Below, piece by piece: positions 35,076 through 43,034 of a stretch of 64,000 bases of DNA (positions within the stretch are counted from its first letter, which is position 1; the number at the start of each line of letters is the position of its first letter). The notes below the pieces were generated by a model that saw only the letters and a list, made by a program, of their open reading frames with translations, was not told the origin of the DNA and did not search any database. The DNA lies in assembly GCF_009617895.1 (NCBI RefSeq), contig NZ_BLAW01000001.1, positions 3,649,001-3,713,000 of the forward strand, given 5' to 3'. Made by a program: the position numbers and the translations under genes. This DNA is from Prolixibacter sp. SD074 (lineage in GTDB: Bacteria; Bacteroidota; Bacteroidia; Bacteroidales; Prolixibacteraceae).

Positions 35076-36206
35076 CTATAGACGGCGTCCCAGTTTTTCA
35101 ATCATAACATTCTTCCATTGGTTGAAAGTTCCTGCCTTGATCTGCTCCCGGGCTTCACTAACCAGCCATAAATAAAAGGCCAGGTTGTGGAGACTTCCGA
35201 TTTGCGCTCCCAGCATTTCTTTCGACCGGAACAAATGGCGCAAGTAAGCACGGGTATAATGATGATCAACAAACGAAGTGCCATTCGGGTCGACAGGAGA
35301 AAAATCGTTCTCCCACTTTTTATTCTTGATATTGATAATGCCTTCGCTGGTAAACAGCATCCCGTTACGGCCGTTTCGGGTGGGCATCACACAGTCAAAC
35401 ATATCTACACCTCTGTCGATGGCTTTCAAAATATTGATAGGAGTTCCTACACCCATCAGGTAACGGGGTTTATCTTCCGGAAGAATTTCGTTCACCACCT
35501 CAATGGTCGAATACATATCTTCCTCTTTTTCTCCCACCGAAAGACCGCCAATGGCATAACCGTCGCGTTCGAAAGAGGTGACGTGCTCAGCTGCTTTCCT
35601 TCTCAGTTCCGGATAAACGCCGCCCTGAACGATGGGGAAGAGCGTTTGGTCGTAACCATACTTCGGTCCCGTTTCATCGAAGCGTTTGACGCAACGTTCC
35701 AGCCAGCGCTGGGTCAGTTCCAGTGATTTTTTTGCGTAATCGAAATTCGAATCGCCTGGAGGGCATTCATCGAAAGCCATGATGATATCGGCTCCAATGA
35801 TTCGCTGAATATCGATGACTTTTTCGGGAGTAAACATATGTTGCGAACCATCGATATGCGATTGAAATTTGGCTCCTTCTTCCGACAATTTGCGGATATC
35901 GCCCAACGAGAAAACCTGGAAACCGCCGCTGTCGGTGAGGATCGGGCCATCCCAGCCGTTGAATTTATGCAAACCTCCTGCCTGCTCAATGGTGTCCATA
36001 CCCGGACGAAGGTATAAATGGTAGGTGTTTCCCAGGATAATCTGGGCTTTTACATCCTCTTTTAAATCACGAAAATGGACACCTTTTACAGAGCCCACCG
36101 TCCCGACAGGCATAAAAATTGGTGTTTCAATTTCACCATGAGCAGTCTGAAGTTTTCCTGCACGGGCCTTGGTGCCCTGCAGTGTATATTGTAGTTCGAA
36201 TTTCAT
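35076..36206 (-). CDS. tgt: Queuine tRNA-ribosyltransferase, zinc-site variant
   Basis: 376-aa enzyme exchanging G34 for preQ1/queuine in GUN-anticodon tRNAs. Catalytic regions intact: 'LTDSGGFQVFSLG', 'MAFDECPPGD', nucleophile loop 'GVDMFDCVMPTRNGRNGML'. The usual zinc motif CxCxxC...H is not present: the stretch after 'FSPVDP' reads 'NGTSFVDHHYTRAYLRHL', lacking all three cysteines, while the downstream His ('GSLHNLAFYL') remains. I set the start at 36206 (MKFELQYT), where homologues begin; the frame extends to 36227. It heads an operon with the LptG-type permease. Confidence 0.9.
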   Translation of the reverse strand: MKFELQYTLQGTKARAGKLQTAHGEIETPIFMPVGTVGSVKGVHFRDLKEDVKAQIILGNTYHLYLRPGMDTIEQAGGLHKFNGWDGPILTDSGGFQVFSLGDIRKLSEEGAKFQSHIDGSQHMFTPEKVIDIQRIIGADIIMAFDECPPGDSNFDYAKKSLELTQRWLERCVKRFDETGPKYGYDQTLFPIVQGGVYPELRRKAAEHVTSFERDGYAIGGLSVGEKEEDMYSTIEVVNEILPEDKPRYLMGVGTPINILKAIDRGVDMFDCVMPTRNGRNGMLFTSEGIINIKNKKWENDFSPVDPNGTSFVDHHYTRAYLRHLFRSKEMLGAQIGSLHNLAFYLWLVSEAREQIKAGTFNQWKNVMIEKLGRRL

Positions 36207-36224
36207 TACCAAAATTTTGACGCA

Positions 36225-36232
36225 CAAAGATA
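36225..36232 (-). promoter_or_regulatory. -7 element for tgt
   Basis: TATCTTTG on the minus strand, 18 nt before the tgt ATG; no clear -33. Confidence 0.45.
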
Positions 36233-36322
36233 GTTATTATGGTGTAATATCCCCGGAGAGCTTATGATCGCGATATGTGAAAAAAAATTAACGATATGTA
36301 GGTATTATACTCCGTCATTATA

Positions 36323-36330
36323 TATTTTTG
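36323..36330 (+). promoter_or_regulatory. -7 element for GT2-sigma-rsmG operon
   Basis: TATTTTTG on the plus strand, 25 nt before the ATG at 36356. Confidence 0.4.
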
Positions 36331-36355
36331 AGAGACTCAGAAATCCAATAGAATA

Positions 36356-37483
36356 ATGCTGACAGATACTCTTACATTTAGTTTGGTTGAACTTATCGGA
36401 ATGGCTGTTTTTGCAATGGGAACGCTTATTCAGTTGGTTTATCTGATTTCGCTCACCTCGCTTATTTTCCGAAAGAAGCCAGGGGTCTCAACCGGGAAAC
36501 CTTCTGTTTCAATAATTATTACCTCGCGGAATTATGCCGAAGAACTGAGAGAGGGCCTTGCGTTGTTGCTTGAGCAAAATTACCCGGATTATGAGGTTGT
36601 AGTGGTCGATGATTGCTCAACCGATCACACGGATAGTGTACTGAGGGTAATGAAACACAAGTATCCACATTTGAAAACAACCATTGTCAAACAGGAAACG
36701 GATTTTGCCAATGCACTTGCGTTAACCGTTGGCATCCGGGCTGCCACCAACGATTGGTTAATTTTCCTCGATCCACAGGTCGTGGTGCCCGGCCCGGGTT
36801 GGCTCGATGCCTATTCAGCTTATTTGGAACCGGGGAAAGACATTGTGTTCGGATACGTTAATTACTCGCATACTTCCGGTTATGGAAAATCGTGGACACG
36901 TATTGAAAACTTTACGTTGATGCTTCGTTATGGTCCGGCCTGGTTTTTCGGGTTACCAATGCCTATTTCGAACATTAACCTGGCTTATCGCCGGAAGTAC
37001 TTCCTTGAAAAAAGGGGTTTTGCTGCCCAACTGGATACCCCTTTCGGTGAAAACGAAATGTTTGTCAACAAATTATCGCGGAAAAACAATTCTGTTATTG
37101 CCTTTGATTCGGCTACTTCCGTGGGTATTTCCGGTCCGTTGATGTACTACGACTGGATGAACTTAAAAAAGAAACATTTGTTATTAAGAAGAAAATTTTC
37201 TGTATCTCAGCGTTTATATTTATCGCTTGATACGGTAAGCAGGATTCTGACAGATGTTGCCTTGCTGGTTCTTATGGTTATATCGCCTTATCGGTTTTGG
37301 ATTCTGGGCATTTGGGCATTCCGGTTTTTTGTGGAATTCCTGTTAATGATAGCTGCCTCGAAACAGTTGGGTGACAAAGGATTAGTTTTTCGAAGCTTTT
37401 TGTATAGGACCTGCCTGCCGCTAATTAATGGTTGGATGAGTTGGAGACAGCACATTGCGGCGGAGAGGAAGAAATGGAAATAA
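36356..37483 (+). CDS. Membrane-anchored family 2 glycosyltransferase
   Basis: 375-aa GT-A glycosyltransferase with an N-terminal membrane helix (about residues 10-35), the nucleotide-sugar site 'VVVVDDCSTDHTDSVLRVM', and C-terminal hydrophobic segments (about 295-345). The usual DxD appears as 'FLDPQVVV' (single Asp). Acceptor unknown; likely envelope polysaccharide or lipid. Its 3' end overlaps the sigma factor start, placing it in an operon with a sigma factor and rsmG. Confidence 0.82.
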   Translation: MLTDTLTFSLVELIGMAVFAMGTLIQLVYLISLTSLIFRKKPGVSTGKPSVSIIITSRNYAEELREGLALLLEQNYPDYEVVVVDDCSTDHTDSVLRVMKHKYPHLKTTIVKQETDFANALALTVGIRAATNDWLIFLDPQVVVPGPGWLDAYSAYLEPGKDIVFGYVNYSHTSGYGKSWTRIENFTLMLRYGPAWFFGLPMPISNINLAYRRKYFLEKRGFAAQLDTPFGENEMFVNKLSRKNNSVIAFDSATSVGISGPLMYYDWMNLKKKHLLLRRKFSVSQRLYLSLDTVSRILTDVALLVLMVISPYRFWILGIWAFRFFVEFLLMIAASKQLGDKGLVFRSFLYRTCLPLINGWMSWRQHIAAERKKWK

Positions 37484-38094
37484 ACCCCAATTTATCTGAG
37501 AATGCGCGGAGGGACCTTGAGCTGGTAAGGCTGGCAAGGGAAGGGGACGGGCATGCTTTTGCGCGGCTGATGAACCGCTATAAAGATGCTATTTATTTTA
37601 TGTTGCTAAAGATGGTTAATAACCGGGCCGATGCCGAGGACTTGACCATCGAAGCTTTTGGAAAGGCTTTTACCAACCTTCATCAATATTCGCCCAAATT
37701 TGCTTTTAGTACCTGGTTGTTCCGCATCGCCTCGAATAACGGTATTGATTTTCTGCGCAAGCGAAGGACCAATACCGTTCCGCTGGAGAATCCGGATACC
37801 GACCGCAACGATTCGGAATACAATTCCAATTTTAAATCAGAAACGCTTTCGCCGGAAGAAAAATATATTCGCCAGCAGCGGGCCAACATTCTTCGCCGGA
37901 TGGTGGGCCGGTTGAAGCCCCGTTATCGTATGTTGGTTGAGCTCCGATATTTCAAGGAGTATTCGTACGATGAAATAGCAAAAGAATTAAATTTGCCCCT
38001 TGGAACTGTAAAAGTGCAGCTTTTTCGTGCCCGTGAAATGTTGTTTAACCTGTTGAAGAAGACAGAAATGGGTTCCGACGAAAAGGGCAAATGA
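37474..38094 (+). CDS. ECF-type RNA polymerase sigma factor
   Basis: 206-aa sigma-70 family regulator with region 2 ('AFARLMNRYKDAIYFMLLKMVNNRADAEDLTIEAFGKAFTNLHQYSPKFAFSTWLFRIASNNGIDFLRKRR') and region 4 ('RMLVELRYFKEYSYDEIAKELNLPLGTVKVQLFRAREML'). The ATG at 37474 overlaps the GT2 stop by 10 bp; a start at 37432 is also open. No anti-sigma gene is adjacent. Its stop overlaps the rsmG start (ATGA). Confidence 0.9.
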   Translation: MEINPNLSENARRDLELVRLAREGDGHAFARLMNRYKDAIYFMLLKMVNNRADAEDLTIEAFGKAFTNLHQYSPKFAFSTWLFRIASNNGIDFLRKRRTNTVPLENPDTDRNDSEYNSNFKSETLSPEEKYIRQQRANILRRMVGRLKPRYRMLVELRYFKEYSYDEIAKELNLPLGTVKVQLFRAREMLFNLLKKTEMGSDEKGK

Positions 38095-38723
38095 GCATGG
38101 CAATGGATATGATTCAACCATATTTTCCCGATCTGACACCGGAGCAATACGGCCGTTTTGCCCGTCTTGAACCGCTTTACCGCGAATGGAACGAAAAAAT
38201 CAACGTGATTTCCCGGAAGGATATCGATCAACTACCCGTTCATCATGTATTGCATTCGTTGGCCATTGCGAAAGTGATTCGGTTTGTACCGGGGACACGT
38301 ATCATGGATGTGGGAACCGGCGGCGGTTTCCCTGGAATTCCCTTAGCCATTTTTTTCCCGGAAACGGAATTTCTGTTGGTCGATTCCATAGGGAAGAAAA
38401 TAAAAGTGGTAAATGAGGTGGCTGGTGCGCTGGGCTTGACGAATGTAAAAGGTGTTCATATGAGGGTACAGCAGGTAAAGGAACCATTCGACTTTGTTGT
38501 AAGCCGTGCTGTGACTGCTTTCCCCAAGTTCGTGGCGATGGTCCGGAAAAACGTTGCCAAAGAGCAAAAAAACGCACGTCCCAACGGAATCATTTATCTT
38601 AAGGGTGGTGACTTTGCCGGTGAAATTAAACCATTCCGCCGGGATGTGGAAATTTATCCGATTGCTGATTTTTTCAGCGAACCTTTCTTCGAAACCAAAA
38701 AAGTGCTTTGTCTTTCGCTGTAA
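38091..38723 (+). CDS. rsmG: 16S rRNA (guanine527-N7)-methyltransferase
   Basis: 210-aa SAM-dependent rRNA methylase (GidB). Motifs: 'EPLYREWNEKINVISRKDIDQLPVHHVLHSLAIAKVI', 'IMDVGTGGGFPGIPLAIFFPETEFLLVDSIGKKIKVV' and 'FDFVVSRAVTAFPKFV'. ATGA overlap with the sigma factor indicates coupling. Confidence 0.95.
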   Translation: MSMAMDMIQPYFPDLTPEQYGRFARLEPLYREWNEKINVISRKDIDQLPVHHVLHSLAIAKVIRFVPGTRIMDVGTGGGFPGIPLAIFFPETEFLLVDSIGKKIKVVNEVAGALGLTNVKGVHMRVQQVKEPFDFVVSRAVTAFPKFVAMVRKNVAKEQKNARPNGIIYLKGGDFAGEIKPFRRDVEIYPIADFFSEPFFETKKVLCLSL

Positions 38724-38739
38724 TTTTTCCGGTTTATAA

Positions 38740-39030
38740 ATATTACTCGTGTTACTTCTCAATATTTTGGTGATAGCCTGTACCAAAACACGCCTCATTC
38801 CGCGCTCAAGGGCATCGGCAATTTTTGGTTAATGTCGGTGTAATCGCCGGTATCCTCTTTCATCTTTCACTTTCGTGAATTCGTCATAAGCTTGGCGGAT
38901 GGATTTCTTACCACTGTTTTGCATTAGCTTGTTGCCATGAGCGTAAAGGCAATCGGCAGCTTTTCGTTTCGATTGGATGAGCTCCTGATCATAATCCACA
39001 AGTCCGGTTAATGCCTGAAAAAAAGCTATA
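38740..39030 (-). pseudogene. Decayed lipoprotein/repeat protein gene fragment
   Basis: Minus-strand coding traces 'ALTGLVDYDQELIQSKRK', 'YAHGNKLMQ' and 'SIRQAYDEFTKVKDERGY', then after a stop 'KIADALERGMRRVLVQAITK'. Together they look like Bacteroidota lipoproteins with a 'RKAYDEFNK...L..GY.D....' pattern. Between these pieces a +1 frame restores 'GDYTDINQK', so one insertion and one compensating deletion explain the break. The N-terminus and most of the C-terminus are missing, so this is a remnant, not a functional gene. Confidence 0.5.
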
Positions 39031-39044
39031 AAAAGCTGAATTCG

Positions 39045-39075
39045 TTTGGCACAAAGAAAAAAACAGTTAATTTTG
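39045..39075 (+). promoter_or_regulatory. Promoter of rpmH
   Basis: Perfect Bacteroidota-type promoter: TTTG (39045-39048), 19 nt, TAATTTTG (39068-39075). Predicted start near 39082, about 50 nt before the ATG. Confidence 0.75.
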
Positions 39076-39134
39076 CAATCCGAATTGGCAAAGAAGTACA
39101 AAAGGATATTAAACAGTAAAAATATTTTGCAGAG

Positions 39135-39293
39135 ATGAAAAGAACATTTCAGCCGCATAACAGGAAAAGGAAAAACAAACATGGTTTCCGTGAAAGAATG
39201 TCGACTGTAAACGGTCGCAAAGTTCTTAAAGCTCGTCGCGCGAAAGGTCGTAAAAAACTTTCTGTCTCAGACGAGCCGCGTCACAAGAGATAA
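39135..39293 (+). CDS. rpmH: 50S ribosomal protein L34
   Basis: 52-aa basic ribosomal protein, starting [20 protein letters not shown] and continuing with '[26 protein letters not shown]'. The sequence is diagnostic. It is flanked by its own strong promoter and terminator, and does not sit beside dnaA/rnpA as it does in many other phyla. Confidence 0.97.
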   Translation: MKRTFQPHNRKRKNKHGFRERMSTVNGRKVLKARRAKGRKKLSVSDEPRHKR

Positions 39294-39324
39294 TGAACAT
39301 TATTTTCGAGTACGATATACGGAA

Positions 39325-39354
39325 GGTAAAGAGTTGATACTCTTTACCTTTTTT
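39325..39354 (+). terminator. Rho-independent terminator of rpmH
   Basis: GGTAAAGAGT (39325-39334), loop TGAT, complement at 39339-39348, followed by six T. Confidence 0.92.
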
Positions 39355-39655
39355 GGTGTGCTGTGCATGGTAAATAGCTAAGTGGTGCAAGTCCACGGTA
39401 GTAGGCGGCTTTATCCAGCAAGCCATCCACCAGGTATTATCGCCTATTTACGAACGGCAATTTTAGGACCACAGCTTTGGATTTCGACCGAAGAGGAGTA
39501 CCCATAAATACTTGAATGCAGGCGTATACTACAAGTATTTTATTTCCTGACCTCTCAATTGCCTAAGGGTAGTTTGCCAAGAAAAGATCGAACAAATTTA
39601 GCTTGCTGTTCGTTCTAACTGCAAAATCATCATTAACCTTTAAAATAGATTTATC
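39355..39655. other. Non-coding spacer before sodB with intron-like hairpin
   Basis: No gene seen. GTGG-TGCAAGT-CCAC (around 39384-39398) resembles a domain I hairpin of bacterial group II introns. A second stem pairs AAATACTTG (39506-39514) with CAAGTATTT (39532-39540). No reverse transcriptase or domain V could be found, so at most this is an eroded remnant. Confidence 0.35.
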
Positions 39656-40231
39656 ATGGCATTCGAACTACCCAAGTTGCCTTATGCGCTTGATGCGCTT
39701 GAACCTCACATCAGTAAGAAAACACTTGAATTTCATTACGGAAAACATCACCAGGGGTATGTAACCAAACTGAACGGATTAATTCCGGGAAGCCCTTTTG
39801 AGAAAGCAGATCTGGAAGAAATTATTAAAAAGAGCGACGGAGGCATTTTTAATAACGGGGCACAGGTTTGGAACCACACTTTCTACTTTTTTCAACTCTC
39901 GGGCTCACCTAAAACAGCACCGGAAGGAGCGCTAAAATCAGCTATTGAGGGTGATTTTGGTTCATTGGATAACTTCAAGGAGAAATTCAGCAATGCTGCT
40001 GCTACTCTTTTCGGATCGGGTTGGGCATGGTTGGTGAAAAATGCGGACGGAAAACTGGAAATCCTCCAGACGGCCAATGCCGGCAACCCGCTACGCGATG
40101 GCAAAACACCGTTGTTGACTTGCGATGTGTGGGAGCATGCTTACTATCTTGATAAGCAGAATCTTCGTCCTGCGTACATCGAAGAATTTTGGAAAGTTTT
40201 GGATTGGGGCGTCGTAGAATCGCGTTTCTAA
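39656..40231 (+). CDS. sodB: Superoxide dismutase (Fe/Mn family)
   Basis: 191-aa cytosolic enzyme. Metal ligands visible in 'LEFHYGKHHQGYV' (His), 'VWNHTFYFFQLS' (His) and 'CDVWEHAYYLD' (Asp, His). Residues such as 'FGSGWAWLV' are typical. The sequence looks closer to the Fe/cambialistic type common in anaerobic Bacteroidota, but metal choice is not certain from sequence. Own terminator follows. Confidence 0.93.
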   Translation: MAFELPKLPYALDALEPHISKKTLEFHYGKHHQGYVTKLNGLIPGSPFEKADLEEIIKKSDGGIFNNGAQVWNHTFYFFQLSGSPKTAPEGALKSAIEGDFGSLDNFKEKFSNAAATLFGSGWAWLVKNADGKLEILQTANAGNPLRDGKTPLLTCDVWEHAYYLDKQNLRPAYIEEFWKVLDWGVVESRF

Positions 40232-40255
40232 TCAGAAGAATTTAATGGTCGTAAA

Positions 40256-40287
40256 AAAGCCGGCACTACGATAAGTAGTCCGGCTTT
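40256..40287. terminator. Bidirectional terminator after sodB
   Basis: AAAGCCGG (40256-40263) pairs with CCGGCTTT (40280-40287), extended inside by ACTAC/GTAGT; A- and T-runs on either flank. Confidence 0.85.
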
Positions 40288-40308
40288 ATTGATTAAAGTC
40301 GTTGATTA

Positions 40309-40500
40309 TTATAAATCGGTATGGCACGATGAACCGGTGCCGATGCCGCAGCTTCCGCCACCACAACCGCAACCGGTACCTGTTCTCAGGTCACGAAGCG
40401 TCGGGTCGGTGACTTCTTTTTTTGTTTTGAGAAAACGCAATCCCAAAGCAAAAAATACGAAGCTCATCATGCCCAAAACAAGTAAAAATAATTTCAACAT
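40309..40500 (-). CDS. Small membrane protein with Cys/Gly-rich tail
   Basis: 63-aa protein: one N-terminal transmembrane helix (LFLLVLGMMSFVFFALGLRF), a short charged linker, then a C-terminal tail 'GTGCGCGGGSCGIGTGSSCH' with four Cys and one His, which could bind metal. It resembles the very small membrane proteins often seen in Bacteroidota. It follows the next small gene by about 115 nt on the same strand. Function unknown. Confidence 0.65.
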   Translation of the reverse strand: MLKLFLLVLGMMSFVFFALGLRFLKTKKEVTDPTLRDLRTGTGCGCGGGSCGIGTGSSCHTDL

Positions 40501-40614
40501 AGCATTAACGTTTTGTGCTGTAAAAGTAGTAATAAATAAGATAAAAAGGTCTTAAATTAAGGTAAAATAACCACCCGATATTTTCGGTGTGATTATCCCG
40601 AAGCGGGCATCTTC

Positions 40615-40845
40615 TTACTTTGCGAGTTTCAGATTTTTAAGCTTCTGTTCTTTTTTTACTTTGACCTGCTCTACCCGATCGAATGTTTGGGCACAAACAA
40701 TACCGCGTTTTTTCATTTCGCGGTTGTGGCCTACATGTGTATCGGGAAATTTCCCATTCTTTTTAAGAACAATTTGAATGGCTAATCCGAAGATTGCCAG
40801 GGAAACAAGAGCAATAGCCAGTAAAATTACCTTTATTAATCCCAT
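40615..40845 (-). CDS. Small membrane protein (KNGKFPxTHVGxN type)
   Basis: 76-aa protein with a single N-terminal helix (VILLAIALVSLAIFGLAIQIV) and a conserved-looking 'KKNGKFPDTHVGHNREMKKRGIVCAQ' segment, a pattern I know from uncharacterised Bacteroidota membrane proteins. The C-terminus is very basic and coiled-coil-like ('VKVKKEQKLKNLKLAK'). Own -7 element upstream. Confidence 0.7.
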   Translation of the reverse strand: MGLIKVILLAIALVSLAIFGLAIQIVLKKNGKFPDTHVGHNREMKKRGIVCAQTFDRVEQVKVKKEQKLKNLKLAK

Positions 40846-40865
40846 AACTTCTCTTTTCTCTGCCG

Positions 40866-40873
40866 CAAAGATA
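40866..40873 (-). promoter_or_regulatory. -7 element for the 76-aa protein gene
   Basis: TATCTTTG on the minus strand, 20 nt upstream of the ATG at 40845. Confidence 0.4.
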
Positions 40874-40875
40874 GT

Positions 40876-42147
40876 TCAAATATGATTCGGGTAATCTATA
40901 TTTCTGAAAATTTGAAGAAGTGTAGAATAATCGGAGGATGCTGTAGTTTCGATGCCCTTCGCCTGCAATAGTTGCTGCGCGGCTTTCAACAATGATTCCG
41001 TGGAGTAATCCTTCTCATGTACAAAATTGAGATATTTAAGAATCCAGAAGGCGTTGAAGCGATGGACGAAGCGCTTGACAAAAGTTGTCTCGCTGGAACA
41101 ATTGGCCTGTAGTTCAAGAATCGCGTCAATGGATTTTGATTGATGCAAAAACTGACGAAGAGGCAAGGTGAAATCTTCAATTGTTTCGGCAAGTTGTTGT
41201 TCGTTCAGGGTGTAAAGTTTGTTTACTTTTCGGAAAAACGGCCGCAGGTCACTGAAAGCCTGAAATGAATAAGTAGTCTCCAAAGAATCTTCACCCGAAA
41301 GGAACTGGGCCAGCTTTGGGCCGGTTCCAAACGGCACCCGGTCGGATGTTCGGATTCCCGGAAAGACCAGTGGTTCATTAATTTCGCCAAAGGTTCCCAG
41401 TTGGACGACTTTATGTAGAAAATAGAAATCTTCGCCTGCCTTTTTGCGGTTCATTCCTCCCTGTTTTACGTAAGCTCCGGCACGGACAGAAAAAGCAGAG
41501 CCCACTGTATAAATCGCATTGGGATAGCCGGTTATTTGCATGGCATGCCGGTAGTAACGCATGTATAATTCGTACCGGGTAATTCCTTCGCGGAGGCCGG
41601 AATCCAGACCTGGCTCCTGCAGGTCGTGTTCGAATCCGATGGTGAGGAGCTGGCATTTTTGGCAGCCTTGAAACGCCTCCTCAATAGCCACAAAGAAGTT
41701 GGGCGATACGCGGCAGTCTGCGTCCAGCGAAACAATGATTCCGTTTTCATTTCCCGCAAGGTTGAATCGGTGAATGGCCTCATCCATGCCAATTTTACGC
41801 GCCCAGCCCGCACCTGCCCATTTTTTTTTCAGTTCCGAAACATGTATCAGGTGAAAAGAGACTTTCCCGGAAGGAAGATTCATCCTCCAGGAATGAAATT
41901 GATTGAGGGTTTGTTGGTTAACTTCCAAGGCTTCAGAAGGAGCCTCTTCGGGAGAGTTAACCACCGCAATGACTTCGGTTGGGAGAGAAGGAGGTGTGGC
42001 CGACAACAACGATTCGAGGGTTCTGAATAATTCCGGTTCGCGGTAGCACGGAATTACCACACAACACGAGAGGTTGTCTTCCGGCTTTTCGTTCATGAAT
42101 GGTGGGAAACCGGCATGTTTTTTCAGATAGGAATCGAAGCTATGCAT
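40876..42147 (-). CDS. Family 2 glycosyltransferase
   Basis: 423-aa soluble GT-A-like enzyme. N-terminal 'LSCCVVIPCYREPELFRTLESLL', metal site 'IIVSLDADCRVSPNFF', and 'GGMNRKKAGEDFYFLHKVVQLG' as ED-type catalytic region. The C-terminal third (about 290-423) is helical with no membrane segment, so it may not be a processive enzyme. It lies downstream of an OmpH-like gene but is separated by a terminator. Acceptor unknown. Confidence 0.82.
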   Translation of the reverse strand: MHSFDSYLKKHAGFPPFMNEKPEDNLSCCVVIPCYREPELFRTLESLLSATPPSLPTEVIAVVNSPEEAPSEALEVNQQTLNQFHSWRMNLPSGKVSFHLIHVSELKKKWAGAGWARKIGMDEAIHRFNLAGNENGIIVSLDADCRVSPNFFVAIEEAFQGCQKCQLLTIGFEHDLQEPGLDSGLREGITRYELYMRYYRHAMQITGYPNAIYTVGSAFSVRAGAYVKQGGMNRKKAGEDFYFLHKVVQLGTFGEINEPLVFPGIRTSDRVPFGTGPKLAQFLSGEDSLETTYSFQAFSDLRPFFRKVNKLYTLNEQQLAETIEDFTLPLRQFLHQSKSIDAILELQANCSSETTFVKRFVHRFNAFWILKYLNFVHEKDYSTESLLKAAQQLLQAKGIETTASSDYSTLLQIFRNIDYPNHI

Positions 42148-42153
42148 CGTGCC

Positions 42154-42181
42154 GAAAAAAGCCCTGGTTTCGCAGGGCTTT
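42154..42181 (-). terminator. Terminator after OmpH-like gene
   Basis: Arms AAAGCCCTG (42158-42166) and CAGGGCTTT (42173-42181), with a T-run on the minus strand. Confidence 0.85.
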
Positions 42182-42203
42182 TAAGTTATATCGTAATTGG
42201 GCC

Positions 42204-42800
42204 TTACTTTTTCGAACTGTGGTAACGCTTGTTCAGCTCAGAAGTCACTTCGCGGGTAATGTTATGCTGATCGGAACCTTCCAGTAAATTAGCATTGCTG
42301 AAAATCAGGTCATATTTCTTATCAACATTATAAACCTTCACATAATTGGAAATACTGTCAATTATTTGCTGATTGATTTTTTGTTGCATGGATTGCAATT
42401 TGCCGGAAAGGTCGTTGTCCAGTTTTTGAATTTCCTGCTGCATGCCGATAAGGCGATTGCGTTCCTGCATGGCCCTTTCCTGTGTGAGGAAACCGCCCCG
42501 CTTCAGTTTTTCCTGGAAAGCGTTGGCCTGTTTCTCGAAATCGATGCGTTTTTGACCATACTCTTTCGTGTAAGAATCTTGTTTTCTATTGAAATCGTCG
42601 TTTAATTTCTTCGCTAAGTCGTAATTCGCCAGCACGGAATCCAACTTCACAAATGCCACTTTAACCGGGGCATTTGTGTCTTGATCTTTAGTGCCCGTTT
42701 GGTTTGACTGATCTTTTTTATTCCCTGTAAAGTATAATACATAGAGGCCAATAACCGCCAGTGCCAAAATAACATGAATGAATGTAGAGTTATTTTTCAT
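42204..42800 (-). CDS. OmpH/Skp-like periplasmic chaperone, membrane-anchored
   Basis: 198-aa protein. In place of a cleavable signal peptide it has an uncleaved-looking N-terminal helix (FIHVILALAVIGLYVLYF). After a linker comes the Skp core 'KVAFVKLDSVLANYDLAKKLNDDF', a long coiled coil (about 80-150) and 'YDLIFSNANLLEGSDQHNITREVTSELNKRY'. Skp-type proteins hold outer-membrane proteins in the periplasm. Strong promoter at 42841-42870. Confidence 0.82.
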   Translation of the reverse strand: MKNNSTFIHVILALAVIGLYVLYFTGNKKDQSNQTGTKDQDTNAPVKVAFVKLDSVLANYDLAKKLNDDFNRKQDSYTKEYGQKRIDFEKQANAFQEKLKRGGFLTQERAMQERNRLIGMQQEIQKLDNDLSGKLQSMQQKINQQIIDSISNYVKVYNVDKKYDLIFSNANLLEGSDQHNITREVTSELNKRYHSSKK

Positions 42801-42840
42801 ATGAATCGAATGATGATTGTTTGAATGGAATTAGGAATGA

Positions 42841-42870
42841 CAAATATAACCGAATTGCGGAATGCACAAA
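42841..42870 (-). promoter_or_regulatory. Promoter of OmpH-like gene
   Basis: Minus strand: TTTG (42867-42870), 18 nt, TATATTTG (42841-42848). Start predicted about 35 nt before the ATG. Confidence 0.6.
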
Positions 42871-43034
42871 GGATGCGGCTTAAAATTTGTTGGCGGAGAA
42901 AACTACTTTTTTATCATTCATTAAGTAAATTAGCCTCTACTCTTGATAAACGTCATAAATCCGGCTTTTTGTGTTTACTACTTTTACCTCTCGATGAAGA
43001 AGGGTAAAAATATCTAACTAGTACTATTACGACT

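Noticed and set aside
38829-39182. 117-codon minus-strand frame as an intact gene
   Set aside because: Its N-terminal third is antisense to rpmH and its promoter; only an internal segment resembles a protein, so I list it as a remnant.
39384-39398. tRNA-like T-arm
   Set aside because: The loop lacks the TTC of a T-arm, and no acceptor or anticodon stem can be built around it.
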